Source: Bacteroidales bacterium (GTDB lineage: Bacteria; Bacteroidota; Bacteroidia; Bacteroidales; UBA932). Taken from it: a stretch of 64,000 nucleotides of DNA. Both the position numbers and the translations under genes were made by a program. The notes beneath the pieces are model-generated. The model saw only the letters and a program-made list of their open reading frames with translations. It had not been told where the DNA came from and did no database searches. This document shows positions 44,769-52,691 of the stretch, one piece after another. The stretch spans positions 1 to 64,000 of the forward strand of contig JAKSJP010000010.1 in NCBI GenBank assembly GCA_024398105.1. Reading direction: 5' to 3'. Numbering within the stretch: the stretch's first letter is position 1; each line of letters starts with the position of its first letter.

Positions 44769-44831
44769 ACTTGCAGGAACTTGACAAAAATATTTAAGGG
44801 AAAATTTGACTTGACAAAAATACTGTCAAGT
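44769..44831. promoter_or_regulatory. Phased operator-like repeats upstream of HTH-gmd
   Basis: ACTTGACAAAAATA occurs at 44779-44792 and again at 44809-44822, exactly 30 bp apart. A partial copy ACTTGCA lies at 44769, 10 bp before the first. The second copy forms an inverted repeat with TGTCAAGT (44824-44831; 8-bp arms, 7-bp spacer). All copies therefore face the same side of the helix. They overlap the -33 box and two further TATTTTTG boxes. Autoregulation by the fused HTH domain is the simplest reading (inference). Confidence 0.6.
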
Positions 44832-45590
44832 CTATAGGCTGAACTCGTCTGCGTCGTCGAGGACAGGGAAGGCCTTCCTGAATGCTTCGAGGTCTTCCAT
44901 CTTTATCTCGGCTGTCACATTGCTCTCCTTGAAATCCTCGCATGCGGCGACGACCTCGCCGTGAGGCTCGAGTATGACGCTGCCTCCTTTGTAAGGGCCG
45001 ACACTGTCCGTGCCTGCTCTGTTGACTGCAAGCATAAAGCACTGATTCTCAATTGTTCTGGCTCTTACAAGAGTATCCCACGCATATGAGCGTACGGCTG
45101 GCCAGTTTGCTACGCAGATGATTGCGTCATAGTCTCTCCTGTTCCTGATCCATACAGGGAAACGCAGGTCGTAGCAAACCAGAAGCAGGAAACGGAATCC
45201 TCTCCATTCGACTATCACTCTTTCCTTGCCGCCCGAAAACCTGTGATGTTCTCCTCCGTAGGTGAAAAGATGACGCTTGTCATAGTATGTGACCTCTCCG
45301 TCTGGCTTGACAAAATAGAAACGGTTCCTGTTCTGACCTTCTGAATTGAGGGCGACGCTTCCGGCGATGGCACAGTCATATTCCTTCGCCCATTTCTTCA
45401 TATACTCAAGAGTTGCGCATGGTTCCTTCTCGGCATTCTCGACAGAACCGGTGATGAAACCTGTTGAGAACATCTCAGGAAGTACATAGAGGTCGGAGCC
45501 CTTAAGCTGTTCAAGTTCTTTTTCAATCAGTTCGACGTTCTTCTGCGGATCTGCCCAGACGATGTCTCTTTGGAGGAGTGTGACTCTCAT
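44832..45590 (-). CDS. Carbon-nitrogen hydrolase, omega-amidase (YafV/Nit2-like)
   Basis: 252 residues. Nitrilase superfamily with catalytic triad E (VLPEMFSTGF, near residue 40), K (YYDKRHLFTYGGE, near 105) and C (LLVCYDLRFPVW, near 139). YafV-type members hydrolyse alpha-ketoglutaramate or ketosuccinamate, clearing by-products of glutamine transaminases. The gene follows the P-type ATPase gene by 17 nt on the same strand, so it is probably co-transcribed, and its stop touches the operator region of HTH-gmd. Confidence 0.87.
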   Translation of the reverse strand: MRVTLLQRDIVWADPQKNVELIEKELEQLKGSDLYVLPEMFSTGFITGSVENAEKEPCATLEYMKKWAKEYDCAIAGSVALNSEGQNRNRFYFVKPDGEVTYYDKRHLFTYGGEHHRFSGGKERVIVEWRGFRFLLLVCYDLRFPVWIRNRRDYDAIICVANWPAVRSYAWDTLVRARTIENQCFMLAVNRAGTDSVGPYKGGSVILEPHGEVVAACEDFKESNVTAEIKMEDLEAFRKAFPVLDDADEFSL

Positions 45591-45607
45591 TGCAATATGC
45601 TGTTTAT

Positions 45608-47527
45608 TTAGTTCTTCAAAGTCCTCATCGAGTTGAGGACGGCGAGGAAGGTGACTCCTACGTCAGCGAATACGGCCAGCCACATTGCAGCAAGACCGAA
45701 AGCTGCGAGAATCAGCACCAAGACCTTGACGCCAATTGCGAATATAGTGTTTTCTCTTGCTATTCGTATTGTCTTCCTCGCAATTTCCACAGCCTGAGCT
45801 ATTTTTGACGGTTTGTCGTCCATCAGGACTATGTCTGCCGCCTCGATCGCGGCGTCTGATCCCATCGCGCCCATGGCGATTCCAATGTCGGCTCTCGCAA
45901 GTACCGGAGCGTCGTTGATTCCGTCTCCGACAAATGCGAGCTTCCTGCCTTCAGGCAGTTCCTTCAGCAGAGCCTCGACCTTCTCGACTTTATCCGCAGG
46001 AAGAAGTTCTGCATGGTATCCGTCAAGACCTAGATTCTCGGCTACGGCCCTGGCAACGGCCTCGTGGTCACCGGTCAGCATGACATTCCTTCTGATACCG
46101 CTTTCCTTGAGCGCCACGACTGTCTCTTTCGCATCCTCCTTGATGCGGTCGGAGATTACGATGTGGCCAATATATTCTCCGTCCATGGCAACATGGATCG
46201 TGGTTCCTACGTGTCCGCAGTCTTTCCATTCAATTCCCATGCTCTTCATCATCTTCGCATTGCCTACGCAGACAGTCTTTCCGTTTACAAGAGCCCTGAC
46301 TCCGTGACCTGCGATCTCCTCTATGTCGCGGACCTCGCAACCGTCATTCTCCTGAGGATATGCGTTCCTGAGCGATGCGGCAATAGGATGTGTAGAATAT
46401 CTTTCCACATGGGCTGCAAGGTGCAGAAGCTCGTCGGCATCAATCTTTTCAGGATGTACGGTGCTGACTTCGAATACACCGTGTGTGAGGGTTCCGGTCT
46501 TGTCGAAAACGACTGTGTCGGCAGCGGCGAGCGCTTCCAGATAGTTGGAGCCCTTGACCAGTATTCCTTTCCTTGATGCACCGCCTATTCCTCCGAAGAA
46601 TGCGAGTGGGACGGAAAGCACAAGTGCGCATGGACATGAGACGATAAGGAAGGTGAGTGCCCTGTACAGCCAGATAGGGAAGACGCTCCATCCGGCAATC
46701 ATTGGCGGAATGAATGCCACAGCCAGGGCTGCGACGACTACGACAGGGGTGTATATGCGGGCGAACCTGGTGATGAAGTGCTCGCTGCTGGATTTGTTGC
46801 TTGATGCGTTCTCTACCAGATCGAGGATCTTAGACGCGGTGGATTCGCCGAATGCTTTCGTGACCCTGACCTTCAGCAGGCCGCTCAGATTGACGCAGCC
46901 GGATATGACACTGTCCTCGCGCCTGACGCTTCTCGGTACGCTTTCTCCTGTTATTGCGACAGTGTCGAGGCTGGAACTGCCTTCGGTCACGATTCCGTCC
47001 ATCGGTATCCTGTCTCCTGGACGTATGACTATGGTCTCTCCGATCTCCACGCTCTCAGGGCTTACAGTCAGTATCTCTCCGTTTCTCTCGACGTTCGCCG
47101 TGTCAGGACGTATGTCCATCAGGTGTGCCACGGACTCTCTGCTCTTGCCTTCCGCTATGCCCTCGAACAGTTCTCCGACCTGGAAGAACAGCATCACGAA
47201 TACCGCTTCGGCAAACTGTGTCTCTGCTCCTGGAAGGAAACCTATGCCCATGGCACCTATCGTGGCGATGCTCATCAGGAAATCCTCGCCCAGGGCCTCT
47301 CCGTGCATGAGACCTTCAGCGGCCTCGTTCAGAGTCTCGGCACCGGCGATGAGGTAGGGTACCATGAAAATAAGAAGAAGCTGCCAGGTCCTGAGTCCTG
47401 GACAAAGTCTCTCGACAAGGATGGCTGCTATGAGAAGGACGGATGCAGCGGCTATCTTGATGACAGCCTCGTGCGATTCGCCGTGCTCATGGTTATGTTC
47501 GTGGTGATGCTCGTGATGCTTATCCAT
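45608..47527 (-). CDS. Heavy-metal translocating P-type ATPase (Zn/Cd/Pb type)
   Basis: 639 residues. P1B ATPase with a strongly His-rich N-terminus (about 11 His among the first 19 residues) in place of a CxxC metal-binding domain. Landmarks: transmembrane SCPCAL (CPC, zinc/cadmium class), phosphorylation site DKTGTLTHG, HP motif (STHPIAAS), TGDHE, and GDGINDAPVLARADIGIAMG. The catalytic core is complete. It exports divalent metals from the cytoplasm; the histidines suggest zinc. A Fur-family regulator exists at 25398 but is not adjacent. Confidence 0.92.
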   Translation of the reverse strand: MDKHHEHHHEHNHEHGESHEAVIKIAAASVLLIAAILVERLCPGLRTWQLLLIFMVPYLIAGAETLNEAAEGLMHGEALGEDFLMSIATIGAMGIGFLPGAETQFAEAVFVMLFFQVGELFEGIAEGKSRESVAHLMDIRPDTANVERNGEILTVSPESVEIGETIVIRPGDRIPMDGIVTEGSSSLDTVAITGESVPRSVRREDSVISGCVNLSGLLKVRVTKAFGESTASKILDLVENASSNKSSSEHFITRFARIYTPVVVVAALAVAFIPPMIAGWSVFPIWLYRALTFLIVSCPCALVLSVPLAFFGGIGGASRKGILVKGSNYLEALAAADTVVFDKTGTLTHGVFEVSTVHPEKIDADELLHLAAHVERYSTHPIAASLRNAYPQENDGCEVRDIEEIAGHGVRALVNGKTVCVGNAKMMKSMGIEWKDCGHVGTTIHVAMDGEYIGHIVISDRIKEDAKETVVALKESGIRRNVMLTGDHEAVARAVAENLGLDGYHAELLPADKVEKVEALLKELPEGRKLAFVGDGINDAPVLARADIGIAMGAMGSDAAIEAADIVLMDDKPSKIAQAVEIARKTIRIARENTIFAIGVKVLVLILAAFGLAAMWLAVFADVGVTFLAVLNSMRTLKN

Positions 47528-47546
47528 AATTTTAAGTTTATGGATG

Positions 47547-47554
47547 CAAAGATA
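47547..47554 (-). promoter_or_regulatory. -7 promoter box for the P-type ATPase
   Basis: On the minus strand this reads TATCTTTG, 19 nt before the start at 47527 and just downstream of the PAP2 gene stop. Confidence 0.55.
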
Positions 47555-47563
47555 GCTGGGACT

Positions 47564-48145
47564 TTACGCAACCCGGTTGCAAATGGCAATGGCAGCACGG
47601 CTCAGGGCATAGCCTATCAGGCAGCCGACCATAGCGCCGACCAGAATGTCTCCGAAGAAATGCTTTCCTACGAACACTCGGCTTATCGAGACCATGGTTG
47701 CCCAGACCAGGCCTGTCGCTGCGTATGGCTGATGGTTGTTCTTCTTGTCAAGCCCATAGAGACACAGGATAGCGCAGACGACAAAGCCGAATGAGTCCGC
47801 TGCGTGTGCTGAATAGAATCCGAAATGGTGTCCACGTCCTTCCAGTATGTGCAGGCCGTTGTCGAGCATGTATGTGTCATAGCATGGCCTGAGCCTGCAG
47901 ACGCTGTCCTTGACGACGTTTCCAAGCTGGTCGCAGGCGACGATGGCGATGACGATCGAGACAGTGGTGATGAGGGTCTTCTTCCATCCGAGCCTCCATA
48001 CGAGCAATGCCAGGGCCAGCATATAGAACGGCACCCAGACCTTCTTGTCGGACATGAATATCCACAGACTGTCGCTCAGGGTACAATGTACGCTGTTGAT
48101 GGCCAGAGTGATTTCCTGGTCTATGCTATGAATGCCTTCAAGCAT
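47564..48145 (-). CDS. PAP2 superfamily membrane phosphatase
   Basis: 193 residues with five or six membrane helices. The three phosphatase motifs are visible: KDSVCRLRP (KxxxxxxRP), YSAHAADSFG (PSGH-like with SAH) and SRVFVGKHFFGDILVG (SRxxxxxHxxxD). Such enzymes dephosphorylate undecaprenyl pyrophosphate or lipid phosphates at the inner membrane. It directly follows obgE on the minus strand (24-nt gap), probably as one unit. Confidence 0.87.
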   Translation of the reverse strand: MLEGIHSIDQEITLAINSVHCTLSDSLWIFMSDKKVWVPFYMLALALLVWRLGWKKTLITTVSIVIAIVACDQLGNVVKDSVCRLRPCYDTYMLDNGLHILEGRGHHFGFYSAHAADSFGFVVCAILCLYGLDKKNNHQPYAATGLVWATMVSISRVFVGKHFFGDILVGAMVGCLIGYALSRAAIAICNRVA

Positions 48146-48169
48146 GAAAGGGGAGAGTCACTGAATATT

Positions 48170-49168
48170 CTAATACTCGGCGCAGAGTGCGTCCCAGAGT
48201 CCGTCCTTGAGATCGTCCAGGCCTTCGCCGGTCACAGATGAGATGAGGTAGTGAGGAATCTTCTTAGGTAGTCTCCTCATTATCCTCTTTCTCTGCTCCT
48301 CGTCGATGACGTCGCACTTCGTGACAGCGAGTATCCTTTCCTTGGCAAGCAGCTCAGGGTTGTACTTCTCAAGCTCCTTGAGCAGGATCCTGTACTGCTC
48401 TGAGATATTCTCATCCTCTGCGGAAACCATGAACAGAAGCACTGAGTTTCTCTCGATGTGGCGGAGGAAACGCAGACCGATGCCCTTGCCTTCGGCAGCT
48501 CCTTCGATGATTCCTGGGATGTCCGCGATGACGAATGACTTGTCGTCGTAGTAACGTACGATTCCGAGGTTAGGCTCGAGCGTGGTGAAAGGGTAGTTTG
48601 CGATCTTAGGCTTTGCAGATGTCACTGATGCGAGGAAAGTGGACTTTCCAGCGTTAGGGAAACCGACGAGTCCTACGTCGGCAAGTACCTTCAGTTCAAG
48701 GATGAACCAGTTCTCGACGCCTTCTTCGCCTGGCTGGGCATATCGAGGGGTCTGGTTGGTCGCAGACTTGAAGTGGTCGTTGCCCCAGCCGCCGCGGCCT
48801 CCCTGACAAAGGATTACCTCCTCTCCAGGTTCAACCATCTCGAAGAGTACCTCCTCGGTCTCGGCATCCTTTACGACAGTACCTACAGGGACGTCAAGAT
48901 AGATGTCCTCTCCCTGCTTTCCCTTGCAGAGAGCTGCTCCGCCAGGTCCGCCGTTCTCGGCTCTGACGACCTTGCGGTATTTCAGGTGGATCAGAGTCCA
49001 GAACTGCTCGTTGGCACGAAGGATGATGTGACCGCCACGACCGCCGTCACCTCCGTCCGGACCGCCCTTTGGAATGTACTTCGCGCGATGGAGGTGTACT
49101 GAACCGGAACCGCCGTGTCCGGATGCACAGAATATCTTTACGTAATCGATGAAATTGGACTCTGCCAT
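48170..49168 (-). CDS. obgE: GTPase Obg/CgtA
   Basis: 332 residues from ATG 49168 ([13 protein letters not shown]). Glycine-rich Obg fold ([28 protein letters not shown]) and a G domain with G1 [10 protein letters not shown]3 DIPG (DIPGIIEGA) and G4 TKCD. The C-terminal domain is short, as usual in this phylum. Essential GTPase in ribosome assembly and stress response. The larger ORF extending to 49369 is rejected because it would cross a -7 box and lacks the family's N-terminal pattern. Confidence 0.95.
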   Translation of the reverse strand: MAESNFIDYVKIFCASGHGGSGSVHLHRAKYIPKGGPDGGDGGRGGHIILRANEQFWTLIHLKYRKVVRAENGGPGGAALCKGKQGEDIYLDVPVGTVVKDAETEEVLFEMVEPGEEVILCQGGRGGWGNDHFKSATNQTPRYAQPGEEGVENWFILELKVLADVGLVGFPNAGKSTFLASVTSAKPKIANYPFTTLEPNLGIVRYYDDKSFVIADIPGIIEGAAEGKGIGLRFLRHIERNSVLLFMVSAEDENISEQYRILLKELEKYNPELLAKERILAVTKCDVIDEEQRKRIMRRLPKKIPHYLISSVTGEGLDDLKDGLWDALCAEY

Positions 49169-49176
49169 AAAATACT

Positions 49177-49184
49177 TATATTTG
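49177..49184 (+). promoter_or_regulatory. -7 promoter box for the DUF6055-like lipoprotein
   Basis: TATATTTG on the plus strand, 45 nt before the start at 49230. It lies only 4 nt from the oppositely directed obgE box, so the two promoters must compete. Confidence 0.5.
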
Positions 49185-49188
49185 GACA

Positions 49189-49196
49189 CAAATATA
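49189..49196 (-). promoter_or_regulatory. -7 promoter box for obgE
   Basis: On the minus strand this reads TATATTTG, 20 nt before the obgE ATG (49168). Confidence 0.55.
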
Positions 49197-49229
49197 CTAA
49201 CTTTTCCGCTAATACTGTTTACGCACTGT

Positions 49230-51248
49230 ATGAAGACCACTATGACTATCCTCAGGGCGCTTCTGGCGTCTATGCTTTTACTATCTGTGCCAGTATTCTC
49301 TTCTTGTGACCAGAAGACAGATGATCCTCCCAAGGAAGATCCCATGGTCATGGATCCCTCAAAGATCAAGGATTACGACAAGTACTACTGCCCTGCGGCA
49401 TATAACGACGGATTCGAGAAAGGTCCGAAGGAAATGCTTCGCAAGGATGCTCGCTGGTCATGGTGGCGCATGAAGCAGAGCGAACATTTCTTCGTGTTCT
49501 GGGAACCAGGTTTCGGCGACGATCCGGGTGCGGCTTCGGTCCCGGCAGAGATGAGAGTCAATATCGATGATCTTCTCGCAAAGGCAGAGCAATTCTATTC
49601 TACGAATGTCGAAAGGCTTGGGATGGCAGTGACCGGTCAGGGCAAGAGCCGACTGGACAGCTACAAGATGCAGATATATCTTCTCTATCAAACTGAGTGG
49701 CTTGCAACCGGCTCGGGATATGACAACATGATCGGCGCTCTATGGGTGAATCCGAGCACCTGCCAGCCAGTGGGTTCGGTGATTGGACATGAGATAGGCC
49801 ACAGCTTCCAGTATCAGGTTTCAGCTGACCTGCTGATGAACAAAGTGGGCAGCCTCACTGATTTCGGGGCTACGGTAGGATTCCGCTATGGATACGGATC
49901 CGGAGGTTCCGGCGGATGTGCTTTCTGGGAGCAGTGTGCACAGTGGCAGAGCTTCCAGGACTTTCCTCAGGAAGCTTTCACCCAGGACTATCATATACAG
50001 GAATGGCTTGCTCACCACCATCGCGGCTTTCTTCATGAATGGTACAGATACGCCAGCTACTGGTTTCCTTACTGGTATACACAGGAACATGGCATCGGTG
50101 CGCATGCAAGGATATGGAGGGAAAGCGTCTATCCCGAAGATCCACTCCAGGCGTATATGAGATTCTATTTTGACGGGGATCTGGAACAGTTCTACGACGA
50201 GTATTTCAGCTATGCACAGCATTGTGCCGCATATGATTTCGATGCTGTCCATAAGTATGTCACTGAGTCGGCGCTCCATTATACGACTAGCATGTTCAGG
50301 AATTCCGACGGCAGGTATCAGGTCTCATATGGAAACTGCCCAGGAACCACTGGCTTCAATCTCGTACCTCTGAATGTTGCGGCAGGGGAGACAGTGAAGG
50401 TGGAATTCAATGGACTTGAGCCGGGCTCGGCATTGGTGGCTGAGGATCCTGGACAGATAATCGACGGCGATGGCGTCGTTCAGGGTACCATGACCACATA
50501 CAACAGGCAGTCGAACAAGGAAAGCGGATATCGTTTCGGCTTCGTGTCGGTAGACTATGATGGCGTCAGCCACTATGGAGAAATGTATTCCGGTACTTCG
50601 GGTATAGCTGAATATGACGTGCCCGAGAATGCACAGAAGCTGTATTTCGTCGTTGTAGGCGCTCCTACGAAGTACATCAGGCAGGCGTGGGATGATAATG
50701 GAAGGAACGATGAGCAGTGGCCTTACCAGATCAGCATAGTGAACAGCGATCTTCTCGGAAATGTGACTATACCTGATGGAGAACCCGAGAATGTGTCTCT
50801 TTCGCATGAGCTCACTCTTGACAGTTCTCAGGATATATATGAGCTTGGCAGTATGAACCTTCTGGACAACGGGGATATCATCAAGATAGCCAAGGCTTTC
50901 CGTATGCAGCCGTCAGAGATCTCTGCCAAGACTGTGTCGAAGGTGCCATCAGGCGGCCCAGGCGAGGGTCAGGTGGCTGTCGGCCTTACCCAGTCAAACG
51001 GGAGCATCTCGTATGACTATACAGCGAACGGGGCCGGTTTCTGGTGCAGGAAGAATGGTGACAAGGGGTCGTGGAACAACAACGATCCGGTCTATTTCGA
51101 GTATGATCCTTCCACTTTCCGCCTTGCATATGGCCATCGCTATGGTGTTACGGCTGCAGGCTCGGAGTATGTCATCAAGCCTACTCTGGTCTATCAGAAG
51201 GATGGAGTCCTCTACAAGGCCGTGATAGCCCTTACCCTCAGGTTCTAG
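49230..51248 (+). CDS. Secreted zincin-like lipoprotein (DUF6055/DUF4859-type)
   Basis: 672 residues from ATG 49230. Lipoprotein signal ([11 protein letters not shown], Cys about 26). A putative metallopeptidase domain spans about 60-400: [44 protein letters not shown] with a HExxH zinc motif (HEIGH), then [14 protein letters not shown], which would give the third ligand region. A middle beta-domain follows (about 400-530). The C-terminal 120 residues resemble DUF4859 ([15 protein letters not shown] and [24 protein letters not shown]). It is likely anchored at the cell surface. Peptidase activity is inferred from the motif only. Confidence 0.72.
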   Translation: MKTTMTILRALLASMLLLSVPVFSSCDQKTDDPPKEDPMVMDPSKIKDYDKYYCPAAYNDGFEKGPKEMLRKDARWSWWRMKQSEHFFVFWEPGFGDDPGAASVPAEMRVNIDDLLAKAEQFYSTNVERLGMAVTGQGKSRLDSYKMQIYLLYQTEWLATGSGYDNMIGALWVNPSTCQPVGSVIGHEIGHSFQYQVSADLLMNKVGSLTDFGATVGFRYGYGSGGSGGCAFWEQCAQWQSFQDFPQEAFTQDYHIQEWLAHHHRGFLHEWYRYASYWFPYWYTQEHGIGAHARIWRESVYPEDPLQAYMRFYFDGDLEQFYDEYFSYAQHCAAYDFDAVHKYVTESALHYTTSMFRNSDGRYQVSYGNCPGTTGFNLVPLNVAAGETVKVEFNGLEPGSALVAEDPGQIIDGDGVVQGTMTTYNRQSNKESGYRFGFVSVDYDGVSHYGEMYSGTSGIAEYDVPENAQKLYFVVVGAPTKYIRQAWDDNGRNDEQWPYQISIVNSDLLGNVTIPDGEPENVSLSHELTLDSSQDIYELGSMNLLDNGDIIKIAKAFRMQPSEISAKTVSKVPSGGPGEGQVAVGLTQSNGSISYDYTANGAGFWCRKNGDKGSWNNNDPVYFEYDPSTFRLAYGHRYGVTAAGSEYVIKPTLVYQKDGVLYKAVIALTLRF

Positions 51249-51283
51249 CTGATTCAGTCAAGAAAGGACTCAGGTCTGGATAT

Positions 51284-51378
51284 AAATACCAAGGCTGTGC
51301 CTTCGGAGATCCTCCCCGCTAGCGGGTCCCCTCCCTTTTCGGGAGCCAAAGTCTCCTTAAGGCACAGCCTTGGTATTT
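51284..51378. repeat. Three-way-junction inverted-repeat element
   Basis: Bases 51284-51303 pair perfectly with 51359-51378 (20 bp). After a small bulge, 51305-51309 pairs with 51352-51356. Inside are two hairpins: CCCG-CTAG-CGGG (51315-51326) and CTCCC-TTTTC-GGGAG (51331-51345). The result is a cloverleaf-like structure with a long closing stem between the convergent lipoprotein and adk genes. There is no coding frame and no U-run. It could be a small mobile repeat (MITE or REP-like), a structured RNA or an unusual terminator. Confidence 0.7.
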
Positions 51379-51395
51379 CAGAACAGATCTGTATC

Positions 51396-51974
51396 TTACT
51401 TGATAGAGTCTACGAGTGCGAGCACATTAGCGCGGTTCTCCTCGATAGTCTCGCAGGTACAAGCGACCTCATAGTACTTGTCAGCCTTCTTGTAGTACTC
51501 GATGAGAGGCTCAGTCTGAGAATGATAAGTCTTGATTCTGTTGGTGATGATCTCATCGTTTGCATCGTCAGCGCGACCCTCGATGAGAGCGCGGCCCTGG
51601 ATACGGGTATAGATGAGCTCGTCTGGAATCATGAGAGCAACGACAGCGGTAACAGCCTCACCCTTCTTTGCAAGGATAGCGTCGAGGTCAGCAGCCTGTG
51701 CGAGGTTGCGTGGGAAACCGTCAAGAAGGAATCCGTCAACGCCCTTCACTGTGTCGTAAGCATTCTCTATCATGCCTTCAACCACTGCGTCAGGAACGAG
51801 TTCACCAGCGTCGATGAGTGTCTTAGCCTGCTTGCCAAGCTCGGTGCCTGCTGCGATCTCCTCACGGAGAAGAGCACCTGTAGAGATGTGCTTGAGGTTG
51901 TACTTCTCGGCGATTGCGCCTGCGTGTGTACCCTTACCAGCTCCTGGAGGGCCGAAAAGAATGTAAGTCTTCAT
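51396..51974 (-). CDS. adk: Adenylate kinase
   Basis: 192 residues from ATG 51974 (MKTYILFGPPGAGKGTHAG). P-loop GPPGAGKGT at the N-terminus, NMP-binding STGALLREEI, GFLLDGFPRNLAQA, and RADDANDEIITNRIKTYHSQTEPLIEYY. It has the short-LID form with no zinc finger, common in this phylum. It interconverts ATP, ADP and AMP. The gene is 21 nt downstream of hpt on the same strand, forming a purine pair. Upstream in-frame TTG codons are not used. Confidence 0.95.
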   Translation of the reverse strand: MKTYILFGPPGAGKGTHAGAIAEKYNLKHISTGALLREEIAAGTELGKQAKTLIDAGELVPDAVVEGMIENAYDTVKGVDGFLLDGFPRNLAQAADLDAILAKKGEAVTAVVALMIPDELIYTRIQGRALIEGRADDANDEIITNRIKTYHSQTEPLIEYYKKADKYYEVACTCETIEENRANVLALVDSIK

Positions 51975-51995
51975 TTGTTTCAATAATATATAAAG

Positions 51996-52541
51996 TTATT
52001 CGTTGTCAATTACATAAATATCCTTGTAGTTCCTGCCGAGCTCGTCATAGTCAAGGCCGAAACCTACGATGAATGCATTAGGGATCTCCTTTGCCACATA
52101 GTCAAGCCTGACGTCCTTGTCATATACCTCCGGCTTGAGCAGCATGGTGCAGATCTTCACACACTTGGCACCCTTGTCCTCCAGGCTCTTCTTCAGCTGG
52201 ACGATGGTGTTGCCTGTGTCGACGATGTCCTCGATGACAATCACGGTCCTGCCTTCGATGCTTCCGGTAAGTCCCATCATCTCGCGGACCTTTCCTGTCG
52301 ACTGGGTTCCGGAATAGGAAGACAGCTTGATCGACTTGAGTTCAGCATCGAATCTCATCCTCTTCATAAGTTCTCCGCAGAACATCACCGAGCCGTTCAG
52401 TACGCACAGGAGAATAGGAACTTCCCCTTTTCCTTCGAAGTCGGCATTGATCTTCTCGGCGACATTGTCGATAGCTTCGGCTATCTCTTCGTATGAGAGA
52501 AACGGCTTGAATGTCTTGTCAAACAGTCTGATCTTGTCCAT
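51996..52541 (-). CDS. hpt: Hypoxanthine phosphoribosyltransferase
   Basis: 181 residues. Type I phosphoribosyltransferase: PRPP-binding VIVIEDIVDTGNTIVQL, flexible-loop SSYSGTQSTGKV, and VGFGLDYDELGRNYKDIYVI at the C-terminus. It salvages hypoxanthine and guanine to IMP and GMP. It forms an operon with adk. The promoter TATATTTG (minus strand) is 16 nt upstream of the start. Confidence 0.94.
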   Translation of the reverse strand: MDKIRLFDKTFKPFLSYEEIAEAIDNVAEKINADFEGKGEVPILLCVLNGSVMFCGELMKRMRFDAELKSIKLSSYSGTQSTGKVREMMGLTGSIEGRTVIVIEDIVDTGNTIVQLKKSLEDKGAKCVKICTMLLKPEVYDKDVRLDYVAKEIPNAFIVGFGLDYDELGRNYKDIYVIDNE

Positions 52542-52557
52542 AACAGTGTCTATCGTT

Positions 52558-52565
52558 CAAATATA
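52558..52565 (-). promoter_or_regulatory. -7 promoter box for hpt-adk
   Basis: On the minus strand this reads TATATTTG, 16 nt before the hpt ATG (52541). Confidence 0.55.
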
Positions 52566-52691
52566 GGTATAAATGTTTATCAAATATAGTAAAAATCCAT
52601 TGTATTTGGTTAAGATTTCCGAATACTTTTTCTTTACCTGTTTTCTGACAAGTCCGACAGGGTATAATTGCATGAATTATATGTATTTCGC

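Noticed and set aside
49169-49369. N-terminal extension of obgE
   Set aside because: It would cover both divergent promoters and is not found in Obg proteins.
51297-51986. 229-codon open frame on the plus strand across adk
   Set aside because: Fully antisense to adk, which has all catalytic motifs, and begins inside the structured element. It is a shadow frame.
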